Source: a bacterium UBP2_UBA2255
GTDB lineage: Bacteria; Edwardsbacteria; AC1; EtOH8
Length of the DNA: 21,337 nucleotides
Direction of reading: 5' to 3'
NCBI GenBank assembly: GCA_002347565.1
Contig: DDXR01000070.1
Location: forward strand, 1-21,337
In this document: piece by piece, positions 8,936 through 17,451 of the stretch
Layout: the number at the start of each line of letters is the position of its first letter
How positions within the stretch are numbered: the first letter of the stretch is position 1
Made by a program: the position numbers and the translations under genes
The notes under the pieces: generated by a model
The model's database searches: none
Seen by the model: only the letters and a program-made list of their open reading frames with translations
What the model was told of the DNA's origin: nothing

Positions 8936-10138
8936 ATGAAAACCACCATCATCACCGCCGCCGCGCTGGCGCTGGCGGCTTCCGCCTGGGCCGCCGGCCT
9001 GCTGGAGTATGACGGCTACGGCAGCCAGAGCTACGCCGTCGGCGCTGACGGTCAGGCCGGCGGGGCGCGGTGCGTCAGCCTGGACCGGGCCGGCCACCTG
9101 GCCAACCCCGCGCTGGCGGCGCTGGCGTCGCCGATCGAGGCCCAGGCCTCGTTCCAGGCGTCCTGGCGCCGGGAGACCCGCAACCGCGAGGTGTTCGACT
9201 CGTACTCCAATTCGGTCGGCCTCAACACCGAGTCGGTCAACAGCGAGACCCACGTCTATCTCAAGAGCCTGTCGCTGGGGTACGCCCGTCCGCTGGGGCC
9301 GGTCCGCCTGGGTGCGGGCGCCGGCCTGGCCGCCGAGTACGACTTCGACTATTCCTACCGCAAGGAGATCCGCGATTACTTCTTCGCGCTGACCCGCGCC
9401 GACGTGATCAAGGGCAAGGGCCGGATCTACGGCGTCACCGGGTCGCTGGCCTGCCAGCCGCTGCCGTTCATCGCCGTCGGAGCCGGTTTCACCCGTCTCA
9501 CCGGCCGCCAGACCGTTGACCGGAACATCTTGCTGGAGGATCCGACCAGCGCCGACACGGCGACCTCGACCGGCAGCGACTATGCGGGCACCCGTGCCAA
9601 CTTCGGTCTGTGGGGCGCGGTCACCAGCCGCCTGCAATGGGGCGTGGCCATCAGGACCGGGGCCAAGCTGGACGCCGACGTCGATGTTACCCTGTCCGAC
9701 ACCGCCTTCACCCTGGACCGCACGGTCACCTATCCTGGCGAGTACGCGCTGGCCGTCACCTACCGGCCGGCCAACGCCTTCCCGGCCACGGTCACCCTCG
9801 AGTACGCGCACATTCCGTGGCAGCAGCTGAGCGACGACCGCAATCCCGACCTGCGGCTGACCGCCGTCAACCGCTACAGCGTGGCGATCGTCCATACCAT
9901 GGCCGACGCCGTCCCGGTGAGGTTCGGCGTGTCGTTCGCCAATTCCTACCTGTCCACCGGCATCGGCCTGGCCAGCGCCGGCCTGGGGGCCGACCTGCCC
10001 TGGGGCCGGCTCAACACCCAGCTCGCCGCCAGCGTGGGCAAGCGGTCCTACAACCTGGGACAGGCCTACGGGACGGATGACCCGGTCAACATCACCGAGA
10101 CCGTGGCGGACGTGGTGCTGACCTTCAGCCTGAGATGA
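8936..10138 (+). CDS. Probable outer-membrane protein (beta-barrel) of unknown function
   Basis: A 400-aa exported protein starting MKTTIITAAALALAASAWAAGLL, a clear signal peptide. An in-frame ATT at 8897 could be read as a start 39 nt earlier, but AAAGGAG at 8921-8927 sits 8 nt before the ATG at 8936 and the signal peptide begins there. The mature part has an ANPALAAL turn near residue 56, in the position of the 'NPA' motif of FadL/PorV-like barrels. Repeated amphipathic strands follow, such as YVYLKSLSLGYARP-type segments and YPGEYALAVTYRP. It ends LTFSLR rather than in an aromatic residue, which makes the barrel call less sure. The 64-bp gap upstream is the largest in this block, so an internal promoter is possible. 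Four bp separate it from the nucleotidase gene. Confidence 0.65.
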   Translation: MKTTIITAAALALAASAWAAGLLEYDGYGSQSYAVGADGQAGGARCVSLDRAGHLANPALAALASPIEAQASFQASWRRETRNREVFDSYSNSVGLNTESVNSETHVYLKSLSLGYARPLGPVRLGAGAGLAAEYDFDYSYRKEIRDYFFALTRADVIKGKGRIYGVTGSLACQPLPFIAVGAGFTRLTGRQTVDRNILLEDPTSADTATSTGSDYAGTRANFGLWGAVTSRLQWGVAIRTGAKLDADVDVTLSDTAFTLDRTVTYPGEYALAVTYRPANAFPATVTLEYAHIPWQQLSDDRNPDLRLTAVNRYSVAIVHTMADAVPVRFGVSFANSYLSTGIGLASAGLGADLPWGRLNTQLAASVGKRSYNLGQAYGTDDPVNITETVADVVLTFSLR

Positions 10139-10142
10139 TCCG

Positions 10143-11675
10143 ATGAAGCGACTGCTTGCGATCATCGCGCTGTGCCTGGCCGCGCTGCCGTTGCGGGCCG
10201 GTCCGCTGCAGCGCGTCGTCATCGTGCACACCAACGACATCCACGGCCACCTGCCGCCCGAGGAGGCCTGGTGGATCAACCCCAACTTCCCGCCGCCGTT
10301 GACCAACGGCGCCGGCGCGGCGCTCTACATCAAGGAGCAGCGCGAGCTGGCGGCCCGGGCCGGCAAGGGCTTCCTGCTGCTGGAGGGCGGGGACATCTTC
10401 TCGGGCACGCCGGTGGGCGAGGCCTCCAAGGGGCGGGCCGTGCTGGAGTTCATGAACGCCCTGAGCTACGACGCCATGACGGTCGGCAATCACGACTACG
10501 ACCTGGGCCAGGAGGTGTTCACCTCGCTGCTGCGGGACGCGTCCTTCCCGGCGCTGGGGGCCAACGTGGTCGATTCCATCACCGGGCAGATGGTGCCGTA
10601 CCTGAAACCCTACGTCATTCTGGAGCGGGCCGGCCTGCGCATCGGCATCCTGGGGCTGGCGAACCAGTACACCCGGGGCATGTCGACGGCTGCCAACATC
10701 AAAGGGCTGGAGTTCACCCGCGAGATCCCGGCCGCCCGCCAGTGGATGGACAGCGTCCGGGCCCAGGGCGTCGACTTCGTCATCGGCCTGCTGCACACCG
10801 GGAACCGCCATGACAAGCGGATCGCCGACTCGGTGCCGGGCTTCGACGCCATCATCGGCGCCCACAGCCACACCGGCATGCGCCAGGCCTACGTCGACCC
10901 CACCAACCACACCATCATCGTCCAAACCTACGGCCACCTGTCGTGCATCGGCCGGCTGGAGCTGCTGGTCGACCCCGGCACCCGGCAGATCGTGGGCTAC
11001 GAGTACGCGCTCAAGGACCTGATGGCGGAGGATGCGCCCGCCGACACCTCCTTCGCCCGGCTGATCGGACAGTGGCAGGCCAAGGCCGAGGCCGGGTTCG
11101 ACGAGGTGATCGGCATCGCCCGCAGCGACATCGGCATCACCGACGGCGAGAGCCCGATCGGCAACCTGGTGTGCGACGCCATGCGCGAGGCCGTCGCTGC
11201 CGATTTCTCCTTCCAGAACTCGGCCGGGATCCGCGGCACCTTCCCGGCGGGAGACATCACCTTCCGCAGCGTTTACAAGGTGGACGCCTTCGGCAACTAC
11301 ATCGTCACCATGGACATGACCGGCGCCCAGGTGGTCAGGATCTGCGAGACCAGCGTGCTGGGGACGCACGGCATCTTCCAGGTGGGCGGGCTGTCGATGA
11401 AGTACAACGCCAAGGCGCCGGTGTGGCAGCGGGTGACCGAGGTGCTGGTGAAGGGGCAGCCGATCGACACCGCAAAAATCTACAAGGTGGCCACCAACAA
11501 TTTCCTGGCCGGAGGCGGGCAGAACTACAAGATCTTCCAACAGGGAGCCAACCGCAACGACACCTACCTGACCGTGCGCCAGGCGCTGGCCGACTACGTC
11601 AAGCGGCATTCGCCGCTGGAGGTGCGCACCGAGGGCCGGATCCGCGAGGTCGGCGGGGGGAGGCTGCACCGATGA
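10143..11675 (+). CDS. Periplasmic 5'-nucleotidase / metallophosphoesterase (UshA family)
   Basis: A 510-aa exported enzyme predicted to remove phosphate from nucleotides or related esters outside the cytoplasm, using two metal ions. The signal peptide is residues 1-19 (ending LRA). The calcineurin-like metal sites are all present: HTNDIHGHL with D32 and H34, GGD with D84, GNHD with N116 and H117, HTGN with H218, and GAHSH with H241 and H243. The C-terminal substrate-binding domain spans about residues 320-505 and shows SPIGNLVCDAMREA, an NSAGIRG motif and the late ATNNFLAGGG segment. The length matches the family norm. The start lies 4 bp after the previous stop. Its own stop overlaps the ATG of the PHP gene by 4 bp, so the two are likely co-translated. 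The exact substrate (nucleotide, UDP-sugar, NAD) cannot be told. Confidence 0.93.
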   Translation: MKRLLAIIALCLAALPLRAGPLQRVVIVHTNDIHGHLPPEEAWWINPNFPPPLTNGAGAALYIKEQRELAARAGKGFLLLEGGDIFSGTPVGEASKGRAVLEFMNALSYDAMTVGNHDYDLGQEVFTSLLRDASFPALGANVVDSITGQMVPYLKPYVILERAGLRIGILGLANQYTRGMSTAANIKGLEFTREIPAARQWMDSVRAQGVDFVIGLLHTGNRHDKRIADSVPGFDAIIGAHSHTGMRQAYVDPTNHTIIVQTYGHLSCIGRLELLVDPGTRQIVGYEYALKDLMAEDAPADTSFARLIGQWQAKAEAGFDEVIGIARSDIGITDGESPIGNLVCDAMREAVAADFSFQNSAGIRGTFPAGDITFRSVYKVDAFGNYIVTMDMTGAQVVRICETSVLGTHGIFQVGGLSMKYNAKAPVWQRVTEVLVKGQPIDTAKIYKVATNNFLAGGGQNYKIFQQGANRNDTYLTVRQALADYVKRHSPLEVRTEGRIREVGGGRLHR

Positions 11676-13027
11676 AGCGCATCGTTCTCCTGGTGGCGGC
11701 GCCTGCCGCCTTGATGCTGGCAGCCGGCAACCCGGCGAGCGCCCATCCCGCGCCCGGGTACCGGTGCTTTTTTGGCAACCTCCACGCCCATACCAGATAC
11801 TCCGACGGCGAGAGCACGCCGGACACCGCCTACGCCTACGCCCGCGACGTGGCGGGCATCCACATCCAGGCCCTGACCGAGCACAACAACGGGGGAATAG
11901 GCTACTCGATCACTCCGGCCAACTACCAGAACCTGTTGCTGGTGGCGGATACCATCACCTCGCCCGGCCGTTTCGTGGCGCTGGCAGGGCAGGAGCTGGG
12001 GAGCATCGGTTCATCCGGTTTCGGCCACCTCAACGTCTGGGAAACCCCCGGCTTGTGGGCCTACAACAACAGCGACCTGCTCGGGTGCTACTCGTGGCTG
12101 ATGGCACAACGGCAGCCGGCCATGTTCAACCACCCCGATTCCAACTGGGCCAGCAACTTCAACGACCTGTACTTCTACCCCGACTACGACGACGCAATCA
12201 GCCTGCTGGAGGTTGTCAACCACAACACGCTGTACGAGAACTCGTACCTGCGGGCATTGGCCAAGGGCTGGCACGTGGGCGCCTCGGCCAACCAGGACAA
12301 CCACAGCCGCACCTGGGGCACGCGCACCGGCTCGGCCGGCACCGCGCTGACGGGCGTCTGGGCCGACACCCTGACCAAGCCCGCCGTGCTGGAGGCCCTG
12401 CGTTCCCGCCGCACGTTCGCGATGCTGTGCAAGCCCATCGGCGAGAAGTTCCAGCTGTCGCTGACCGCCGACGGCCGCTGGATGGGCGAGCGCTACCTGC
12501 GGCAGCCCGGGCGGTGCACGCTGCAGGTGACGGCGTCGTCGCCGGATTCGATCTTCAGCAAGCTGTACCTGTACCGCGACGGCGTGATCGCCGATTCGAC
12601 CATGCCCAACCTGAACGTGGTCAGCTGGCGGATCGAGCTAGACGCGGGCATCGGATCGCATTACTACTTCGTCAAGGCGCTGCAGCGCGGCGGCGGCAGG
12701 GGCTGGACCAGCCCGGCCTTCGTCGAGGTCGCGCCGAAGCGGGACGACGACCTGGTCGTCACCTGGCCCACGCCGGTGGCGGACCAGGGCGCGCGCATCG
12801 CGTTCACGCCGCTGGACGGGGCCACCCGGGTCACCGCCGAGATCTTCAACCTGGCCGGGGCGCGGGTATGGCGCGCGGTCAGCGCCGATCCCGCGGCCTC
12901 GATCCGCTGGGACGGCCGCGACGCCCAGGGCAGGCCGATGCCGAACGGCATATACCTGATCATCGTCGAGCAGGCCGGCCCGGCCCAAACCAAGACCTCC
13001 AAGGGCAAAACGATGGTGTCCCGATGA
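11672..13027 (+). CDS. Secreted PHP-domain metallohydrolase (CehA/McbA-like) with FlgD-like C-terminal domain
   Basis: A 451-aa exported protein. Residues 1-24 form the signal peptide (ending ASA). The PHP fold follows at once: FGNLHAHTRYSDG carries metal ligands H38 and H40 and the D45 motif, LTEHNN gives H71, and FNHPD plus ASANQDNHSR supply further His/Asp ligands. PHP proteins hydrolyse phosphoesters; the CehA/McbA-like group is broad and its substrates are poorly predictable. Residues about 370-451 form a FlgD-like domain (AEIFNLAGARVWR, then IRWDGRDAQGRPMPNGIYL), which in FCB-type bacteria often serves surface anchoring or secretion. The correct start is 11672: GGGGAGG at 11657-11663 lies 8 nt upstream and the ATG overlaps the nucleotidase stop as ATGA. 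The frame stays open far upstream only because it shadows the nucleotidase gene. Confidence 0.85.
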   Translation: MKRIVLLVAAPAALMLAAGNPASAHPAPGYRCFFGNLHAHTRYSDGESTPDTAYAYARDVAGIHIQALTEHNNGGIGYSITPANYQNLLLVADTITSPGRFVALAGQELGSIGSSGFGHLNVWETPGLWAYNNSDLLGCYSWLMAQRQPAMFNHPDSNWASNFNDLYFYPDYDDAISLLEVVNHNTLYENSYLRALAKGWHVGASANQDNHSRTWGTRTGSAGTALTGVWADTLTKPAVLEALRSRRTFAMLCKPIGEKFQLSLTADGRWMGERYLRQPGRCTLQVTASSPDSIFSKLYLYRDGVIADSTMPNLNVVSWRIELDAGIGSHYYFVKALQRGGGRGWTSPAFVEVAPKRDDDLVVTWPTPVADQGARIAFTPLDGATRVTAEIFNLAGARVWRAVSADPAASIRWDGRDAQGRPMPNGIYLIIVEQAGPAQTKTSKGKTMVSR

Positions 13028-13920
13028 AACGCTTCGTACCATTGCTCCTGGTCGCCACGATGTGCGCGACCGCAGGCGCCCAGAACAGCGCGGTGCTGTA
13101 CTGGAACCTGCCGACGACGCCGTCCCAGCTGGCGTACGGCGCCGGCACCCTGGTGATGGCGGGCGAGCCCCAGGGATCGGCGGCCAACCCGGCTTCGCTG
13201 GCGGACGTCAAGTGGCGGTCGCTGGCTACCGCCGGCGTCCAGTGGTGGGGCGGCGTGTTCGGGGGTTCGGTGGCCGCGACCCTGCCGGTCGGGAAGCGGT
13301 CGGGAACGGCCGCGGTGACCGCCGGTTACTGGGGCCTGGGTGCGATCACCGCCTACGACGAACGGGGCAACCCCCTGGGATCGGTCTCGGCCCAGGCGGT
13401 CTGCGGCGGTGTCCACTACGGCCGCCGGCTGTTCGGCGGGTTGTCGGCCGGCGCCGGAGCGGTTTTCTCCAACCTCGTCCTGCCGCAACGCAGCGACCTG
13501 GGGCTGGCATTCACCGCCGGGATGCACTACCGGTGGCGTTTCCTGTCCGCATCGCTGCTGGCGCGCGATCTGGGCCCCAAGTATCCGGTCAACGCCGCCG
13601 GGCGCGGGAAGCTGCCGTCCGCGCTCACGGCAGGCGTCAGGTCGTCCTTCTGGGGGGAACGGATCGCCGCCGGCCTCCAGCTCGAGGCCCGCGACGGCGA
13701 ACGGCCGTACCCGGTGGCGGCGCTCGAGGCCGCGCCGGTGCCGCTGGTCACCGCCCGGCTGGGGTACAGCGGAGAGCGCGACCGTCCGGAGATGTCGCCC
13801 CTGGGCGCCGGGATCGCGGTCCGCACCACCGGCAGGCAGGATTTCGCGGTCGAGTACGGCTACCGGTCGTACGGCCGGCTGGGCCGCGTCCAGGCGCTGT
13901 CGCTGGGCATCCGGTTCTGA
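13024..13920 (+). CDS. Outer-membrane beta-barrel protein, PorV/PorQ-like (second copy)
   Basis: A 298-aa exported protein with signal peptide MKRFVPLLLVATMCATAGAQ. The GSAANPASLADV segment at about residues 56-67 matches the 'NPA(S/G)L' motif of PorV/PorQ-like barrels, and the protein ends LSLGIRF with a terminal Phe, as expected for an outer-membrane barrel. The ATG overlaps the stop of the PHP gene by 4 bp (ATGA at 13024-13027), which ties it to that FlgD-tailed protein. The first PorV-like gene (5508-6335) likewise directly follows a FlgD-tailed protein gene. This repeated pairing of a tailed secreted protein with a barrel is the best contextual hint that the barrels help export or anchor their partners, but that is inferred. 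Confidence 0.72.
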   Translation: MKRFVPLLLVATMCATAGAQNSAVLYWNLPTTPSQLAYGAGTLVMAGEPQGSAANPASLADVKWRSLATAGVQWWGGVFGGSVAATLPVGKRSGTAAVTAGYWGLGAITAYDERGNPLGSVSAQAVCGGVHYGRRLFGGLSAGAGAVFSNLVLPQRSDLGLAFTAGMHYRWRFLSASLLARDLGPKYPVNAAGRGKLPSALTAGVRSSFWGERIAAGLQLEARDGERPYPVAALEAAPVPLVTARLGYSGERDRPEMSPLGAGIAVRTTGRQDFAVEYGYRSYGRLGRVQALSLGIRF

Positions 13921-13953
13921 GCCGCGGCGATCCCAGCCGCCGTGGAGCATCCC

Positions 13954-15426
13954 ATGACCCGGGCCGAAATCGTCCCCGCCGCCCCCCGCGGCTGGCCGGC
14001 GCTGGTCGCCGCCGCGGACGTGATCCGGCGGGCGGCCGAGCGCCAGGTCGGGATCTGCGTCTGGGGCCATGACGACGTCGACGGCGCGGCGGCCGCGGCG
14101 ATCCTGTGCGAGGCGTTGCGCGCCGCGCCGGGCGTCTCCTACTACATACCGCCGCGCACCGGAGCGCACTACGGCCTGGACGCGGCGGTCATCGACCGGC
14201 TGGCCGCCGGCGGCACCGGGCTGATCGTCACCGTCGACTGCGGCATCACCAGCGTCACCGAGGCGGATCACGCCCGCGCCCGGGGGATCGGCCTGGTGAT
14301 CACCGACCACCACGAGCCGCCCAAGGCGCTGCCCGCGGCCGACGCCGTCGTCAATCCCAAGATCCGCCAGCCGGGCGCGCCCTGTCCCGACCTGTCCGGG
14401 GCCGGCGTCGCGCTGTACCTGGCGGCGCTGGTCGCCGGGACGGAGGGGACGGAGTGGCTGGCCGCGAAGCCTCGGCTGCTGGCGTGGGCGGCCCTGGCCA
14501 CGGTGTCCGACCGGGTGCCGCTGGCCGGCGAGAACCGGGCCATCCTGGCGGCCGGTCTGCCGCTGATGGCGGCCGATCCGGCATTGGCGGACATGGCGGC
14601 GGCCATCGGCCTGGACCTGTCCCGGGGGCTGTCGCACCGGATCGTGTCCGACAGCTACGCGGCGCTGCTGTCGGGCGCGGTGTCGCGGGGGGCGGTCCAT
14701 CCGGCGGTCGAGGCCCTCAACGGCCGCAGCGACCCGGCCGAGATCGGGAGGCTCTGGACGGCCCAGCTCGATTGGCGGCGGCGGCTGGCGGAGCAGGCCG
14801 AAGCCAAGAAGCGGCGGCTGAACCCGCAGCGCGACAGCATCAACCTGGTGGTGGACGAGGAGCTGCCGCCCGGGATGATCGGCCCGCTGGCCGGCAGGCT
14901 GCGTGACGCCACCGGGTTCCCGGCGGTGGTGCTGGGGCTGAAGAACGGCCTGCACGTGGGCGAGTGCCGGGGATTCGAGCCCTTCGACCTGGCGGCGATG
15001 CTCAGGGCGCTGGCGGCGAACTTGGTGCAGTCCGGCGGGCACAAGCAGGCGGCCGGCTTCACGGTCAAGCCGGACCGCCTGGGCGAGACCCTGGTGGCGA
15101 TCGAGGAGTACGCCGAGGCGCACCGCGACCAGATCAGGTCGGCAGTCCCGCCGGCCGCGGCCGTCCGCCGGTTCCGGCGACCCGCCGACATCCGGGGCAT
15201 CGCGGAGCAGCTGGCCGCCGCCGCCCCCTACGGACCGGGCAACCCCTGCCCGGCCTGCGAGATCGCGGAGTTCCCCGCCGGGCTCCCGGCCGGCGCCGAC
15301 CTTTGGCTGGACGACCCGGCGCTGGACGCTGACGGCGAGACCAGGGCCGCCACCGTGTCGGTCGACGCGACGCACACCGGCCGGATATCGGTCCGCATCC
15401 TATTAACGGGGTCAGTAAATAAGTAG
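13954..15426 (+). CDS. recJ: RecJ-like DHH-family single-strand exonuclease, 3' end probably disrupted
   Basis: A 490-aa cytoplasmic DHH phosphoesterase, predicted to degrade single-stranded nucleic acid. The DHH motifs are present: GHDDVDG at 38-44, VDCG with D95, and TDHHEP with D118, H119 and H120. The DHHA1 motif is SGGHKQAAGF with GGH at 361-363. YGPGNPCP near residue 425 marks the start of the RecJ-type OB domain. Motif I reads HxDxDG, closer to archaeal RecJ/DHH proteins than to the HGDYDxDG of classic bacterial RecJ. The protein is short for RecJ (usually about 560-580 aa). Its last codons (LTGSVNK) lie in an abruptly AT-rich segment, so the natural C-terminus was probably lost. A GTG at 13942 is possible, but GTGGAG at 13942-13947 is better read as the ribosome site for ATG 13954. 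Confidence 0.82.
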   Translation: MTRAEIVPAAPRGWPALVAAADVIRRAAERQVGICVWGHDDVDGAAAAAILCEALRAAPGVSYYIPPRTGAHYGLDAAVIDRLAAGGTGLIVTVDCGITSVTEADHARARGIGLVITDHHEPPKALPAADAVVNPKIRQPGAPCPDLSGAGVALYLAALVAGTEGTEWLAAKPRLLAWAALATVSDRVPLAGENRAILAAGLPLMAADPALADMAAAIGLDLSRGLSHRIVSDSYAALLSGAVSRGAVHPAVEALNGRSDPAEIGRLWTAQLDWRRRLAEQAEAKKRRLNPQRDSINLVVDEELPPGMIGPLAGRLRDATGFPAVVLGLKNGLHVGECRGFEPFDLAAMLRALAANLVQSGGHKQAAGFTVKPDRLGETLVAIEEYAEAHRDQIRSAVPPAAAVRRFRRPADIRGIAEQLAAAAPYGPGNPCPACEIAEFPAGLPAGADLWLDDPALDADGETRAATVSVDATHTGRISVRILLTGSVNK

Positions 15427-15575
15427 CATTTATTATTAGGAAACCATGAAAACATGAATACTAAATTGTGAAAACACTTGATTCCTGGGATTCCTGGCTT
15501 CCTTTATAGAAAAAAATTTGGATATCGTGTTGCAATTATGCGATTTAGTAATCGCTCTGGTTATTATCATGACCA
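15403..15575. other. Short AT-rich segment apparently inserted at the end of recJ
   Basis: GC-rich sequence stops abruptly near 15402 and resumes near 15576; between them the DNA is strongly AT-rich. The segment supplies the last codons and stop of recJ, begins with GGGGTCAG (15408-15415), contains a perfect 6-bp hairpin GCGATT-TAGT-AATCGC (15540-15555) and carries the 13-mer TTCCTGGCTTCCT (15491-15503) also found inverted at 1604-1616. Beyond it, one reading frame stays open for 18 GC-rich codons from 15579 to a TGA at 15633, as would fit the detached recJ tail. A MITE- or REP-like insertion is one explanation. No transposase is present, and I cannot define clear terminal repeats or a target duplication. 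The rest of the gap up to 15642 contains no gene. Confidence 0.5.
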
Positions 15576-15642
15576 TCACGCGCCGGCCGCGGGCCGCAGT
15601 CCCGGCCGGACGACGCGGGCAACGAACAACGATGATCAGAAC

Positions 15643-16725
<1,083 letters not shown>

Positions 16726-16752
16726 CCGTTACGATGGCCCATGAACAGCCAC

Positions 16753-16781
16753 TTGACGAATGATGACCGTTGCAGTATACT
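16753..16781 (+). promoter_or_regulatory. Sigma-70-type promoter for hicBA
   Basis: TTGACG (16753-16758) and TATACT (16776-16781) are separated by 17 bp, close to the bacterial consensus. Transcription would start near 16788, about 30 nt before the hicB ATG. It lies exactly where base composition changes from the GC-rich block to the acquired-looking region. Confidence 0.75.
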
Positions 16782-16782
16782 G
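16773..16782. promoter_or_regulatory. Palindrome overlapping the hicBA -10 box; possible autoregulatory operator
   Basis: CAGTATACTG is a perfect 10-bp palindrome that covers the -10 hexamer. HicB antitoxins often repress their own promoter, so this is a reasonable candidate operator. However, this HicB is only 91 aa and shows no clear C-terminal DNA-binding domain. TGACCGTT also occurs twice nearby (16723-16730 and 16764-16771). Confidence 0.35.
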
Positions 16783-16816
16783 ATAATGTGTTATGGCGCT
16801 TAACCGGAGGGGTATC

Positions 16817-17092
16817 ATGAAAAGAATACACTTTAACGTCCAAGTTCTCGTTGAAAAAGACGGGGACGAATACCATGCCTTTAGCCCAGCCTTCCGCGGT
16901 TTGCACAGCTGCGGGTCTACACAGCGAGAGGCGTTGGATAATGCCGTCGATGCGATACAGGCGTATGTCACCTCCCTGGTAAAACATGGCGAGCCGATCC
17001 CCTGCTGCGTCGTGGTCCAGGATGAGTATCCCAAGGCGAAATACCGGCAGGTAACCAGGGATATTCAGTTATCATTGGCCGCCTGCGCATGA
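16817..17092 (+). CDS. hicB: HicB-family antitoxin
   Basis: A 91-aa antitoxin expected to bind and neutralise the HicA RNase encoded just downstream. It shows the partial RNase H-like HicB fold: a first strand MKRIHFNVQVLVEKDGDEYHAFSP, the GLHSCGST turn at about 28-35, and the helix REALDNAVDAIQAYV at 37-51. No helix-turn-helix or ribbon-helix-helix domain is evident at the C-terminus, unlike longer HicBs. An upstream in-frame ATG at 16793 would lie about 5 nt from the predicted transcription start. GGAGGGG at 16806-16812 instead points to ATG 16817, which also begins the conserved fold. Its stop overlaps the hicA start as ATGA (17089-17092). The antitoxin-first order is the reverse of the common hicA-hicB arrangement. 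Confidence 0.85.
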   Translation: MKRIHFNVQVLVEKDGDEYHAFSPAFRGLHSCGSTQREALDNAVDAIQAYVTSLVKHGEPIPCCVVVQDEYPKAKYRQVTRDIQLSLAACA

Positions 17093-17349
17093 GGTACCCA
17101 GCGCAGGTATGGGATCAGCTGAAAAACATCACAGCTGACGAGTTGATAGCTGCGCTGGAAAGAGCAGGATGGGTTTGCGACACCAAGGGCGGTTCGCAGC
17201 GGATTTACTACCATGCACCCACACGCAGGCGCGTTTCGGTGCACTACCACCCACAAAAAACCTACGGCCCCAATTTGCTGAAGGGATTGTTGGCGGATAT
17301 TGGCTGGGGTGAAGGCGACCTAAAGAGATTGAAGTTGATTAAAAGGTAA
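17089..17349 (+). CDS. hicA: HicA-family toxin (YcfA-like mRNA interferase)
   Basis: An 86-aa protein with the small double-stranded-RNA-binding-like HicA fold: helix TADELIAALERAGW at 15-28, strands GGSQRIYYH and RRVSVHYHP, then the helix GPNLLKGLLADIGW and the end DLKRLKLIK. HicA toxins cleave mRNA through a His usually found in a GSH motif. Here the motif reads GSQ (35-37), so the classic His is a Gln; other His residues at 42, 52 and 54 remain. This may be a subfamily trait, since the HYHPxKTYGP..LK..L segment looks like a conserved variant, or a sign of lost activity. The gene overlaps hicB by 4 bp and is closed by a strong terminator starting at its stop codon. Confidence 0.8.
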   Translation: MRYPAQVWDQLKNITADELIAALERAGWVCDTKGGSQRIYYHAPTRRRVSVHYHPQKTYGPNLLKGLLADIGWGEGDLKRLKLIKR

Positions 17350-17378
17350 AAGCCCTGATGCTTAGCATCAGGGCTTTT
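17348..17378 (+). terminator. Rho-independent terminator after hicBA
   Basis: A perfect 14-bp stem, AAAAGCCCTGATGC (17348-17361) against GCATCAGGGCTTTT (17365-17378), closes on a TTA loop. It begins inside the hicA stop codon. The A- and T-runs at both bases allow it to work in both directions. It isolates hicBA from the restriction gene downstream. Confidence 0.95.
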
Positions 17379-17396
17379 CGTTGCCCACTTTTACTA

Positions 17397-17426
17397 TTGA
17401 CAACAGCTACTATAAAGAGCTATTAT
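17397..17426 (+). promoter_or_regulatory. Sigma-70-type promoter for the restriction-modification operon
   Basis: A perfect TTGACA (17397-17402) and TATTAT (17421-17426) are separated by 18 bp. Transcription would start near 17433, about 19 nt before the ATG at 17452. The ribosome site is weak (ATGAG), which would limit translation of the restriction protein. Confidence 0.7.
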
Positions 17427-17451
17427 TTAACTGAATGATAAATGAGTTATT

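Noticed and set aside
12664..15375. Very long antisense open frame (903 aa), with similar long antisense frames at 1756-4101 and 10125-11669
   Set aside because: They are Arg/Gly/Pro/Val-rich shadows of GC-rich genes on the + strand. They cross several real gene boundaries and carry no recognisable domain.
15478..15642. N-terminal extension of the ABC ATPase
   Set aside because: The extension runs through the AT-rich segment, lacks family similarity, and the normal MalK-type N-terminus begins at 15643.
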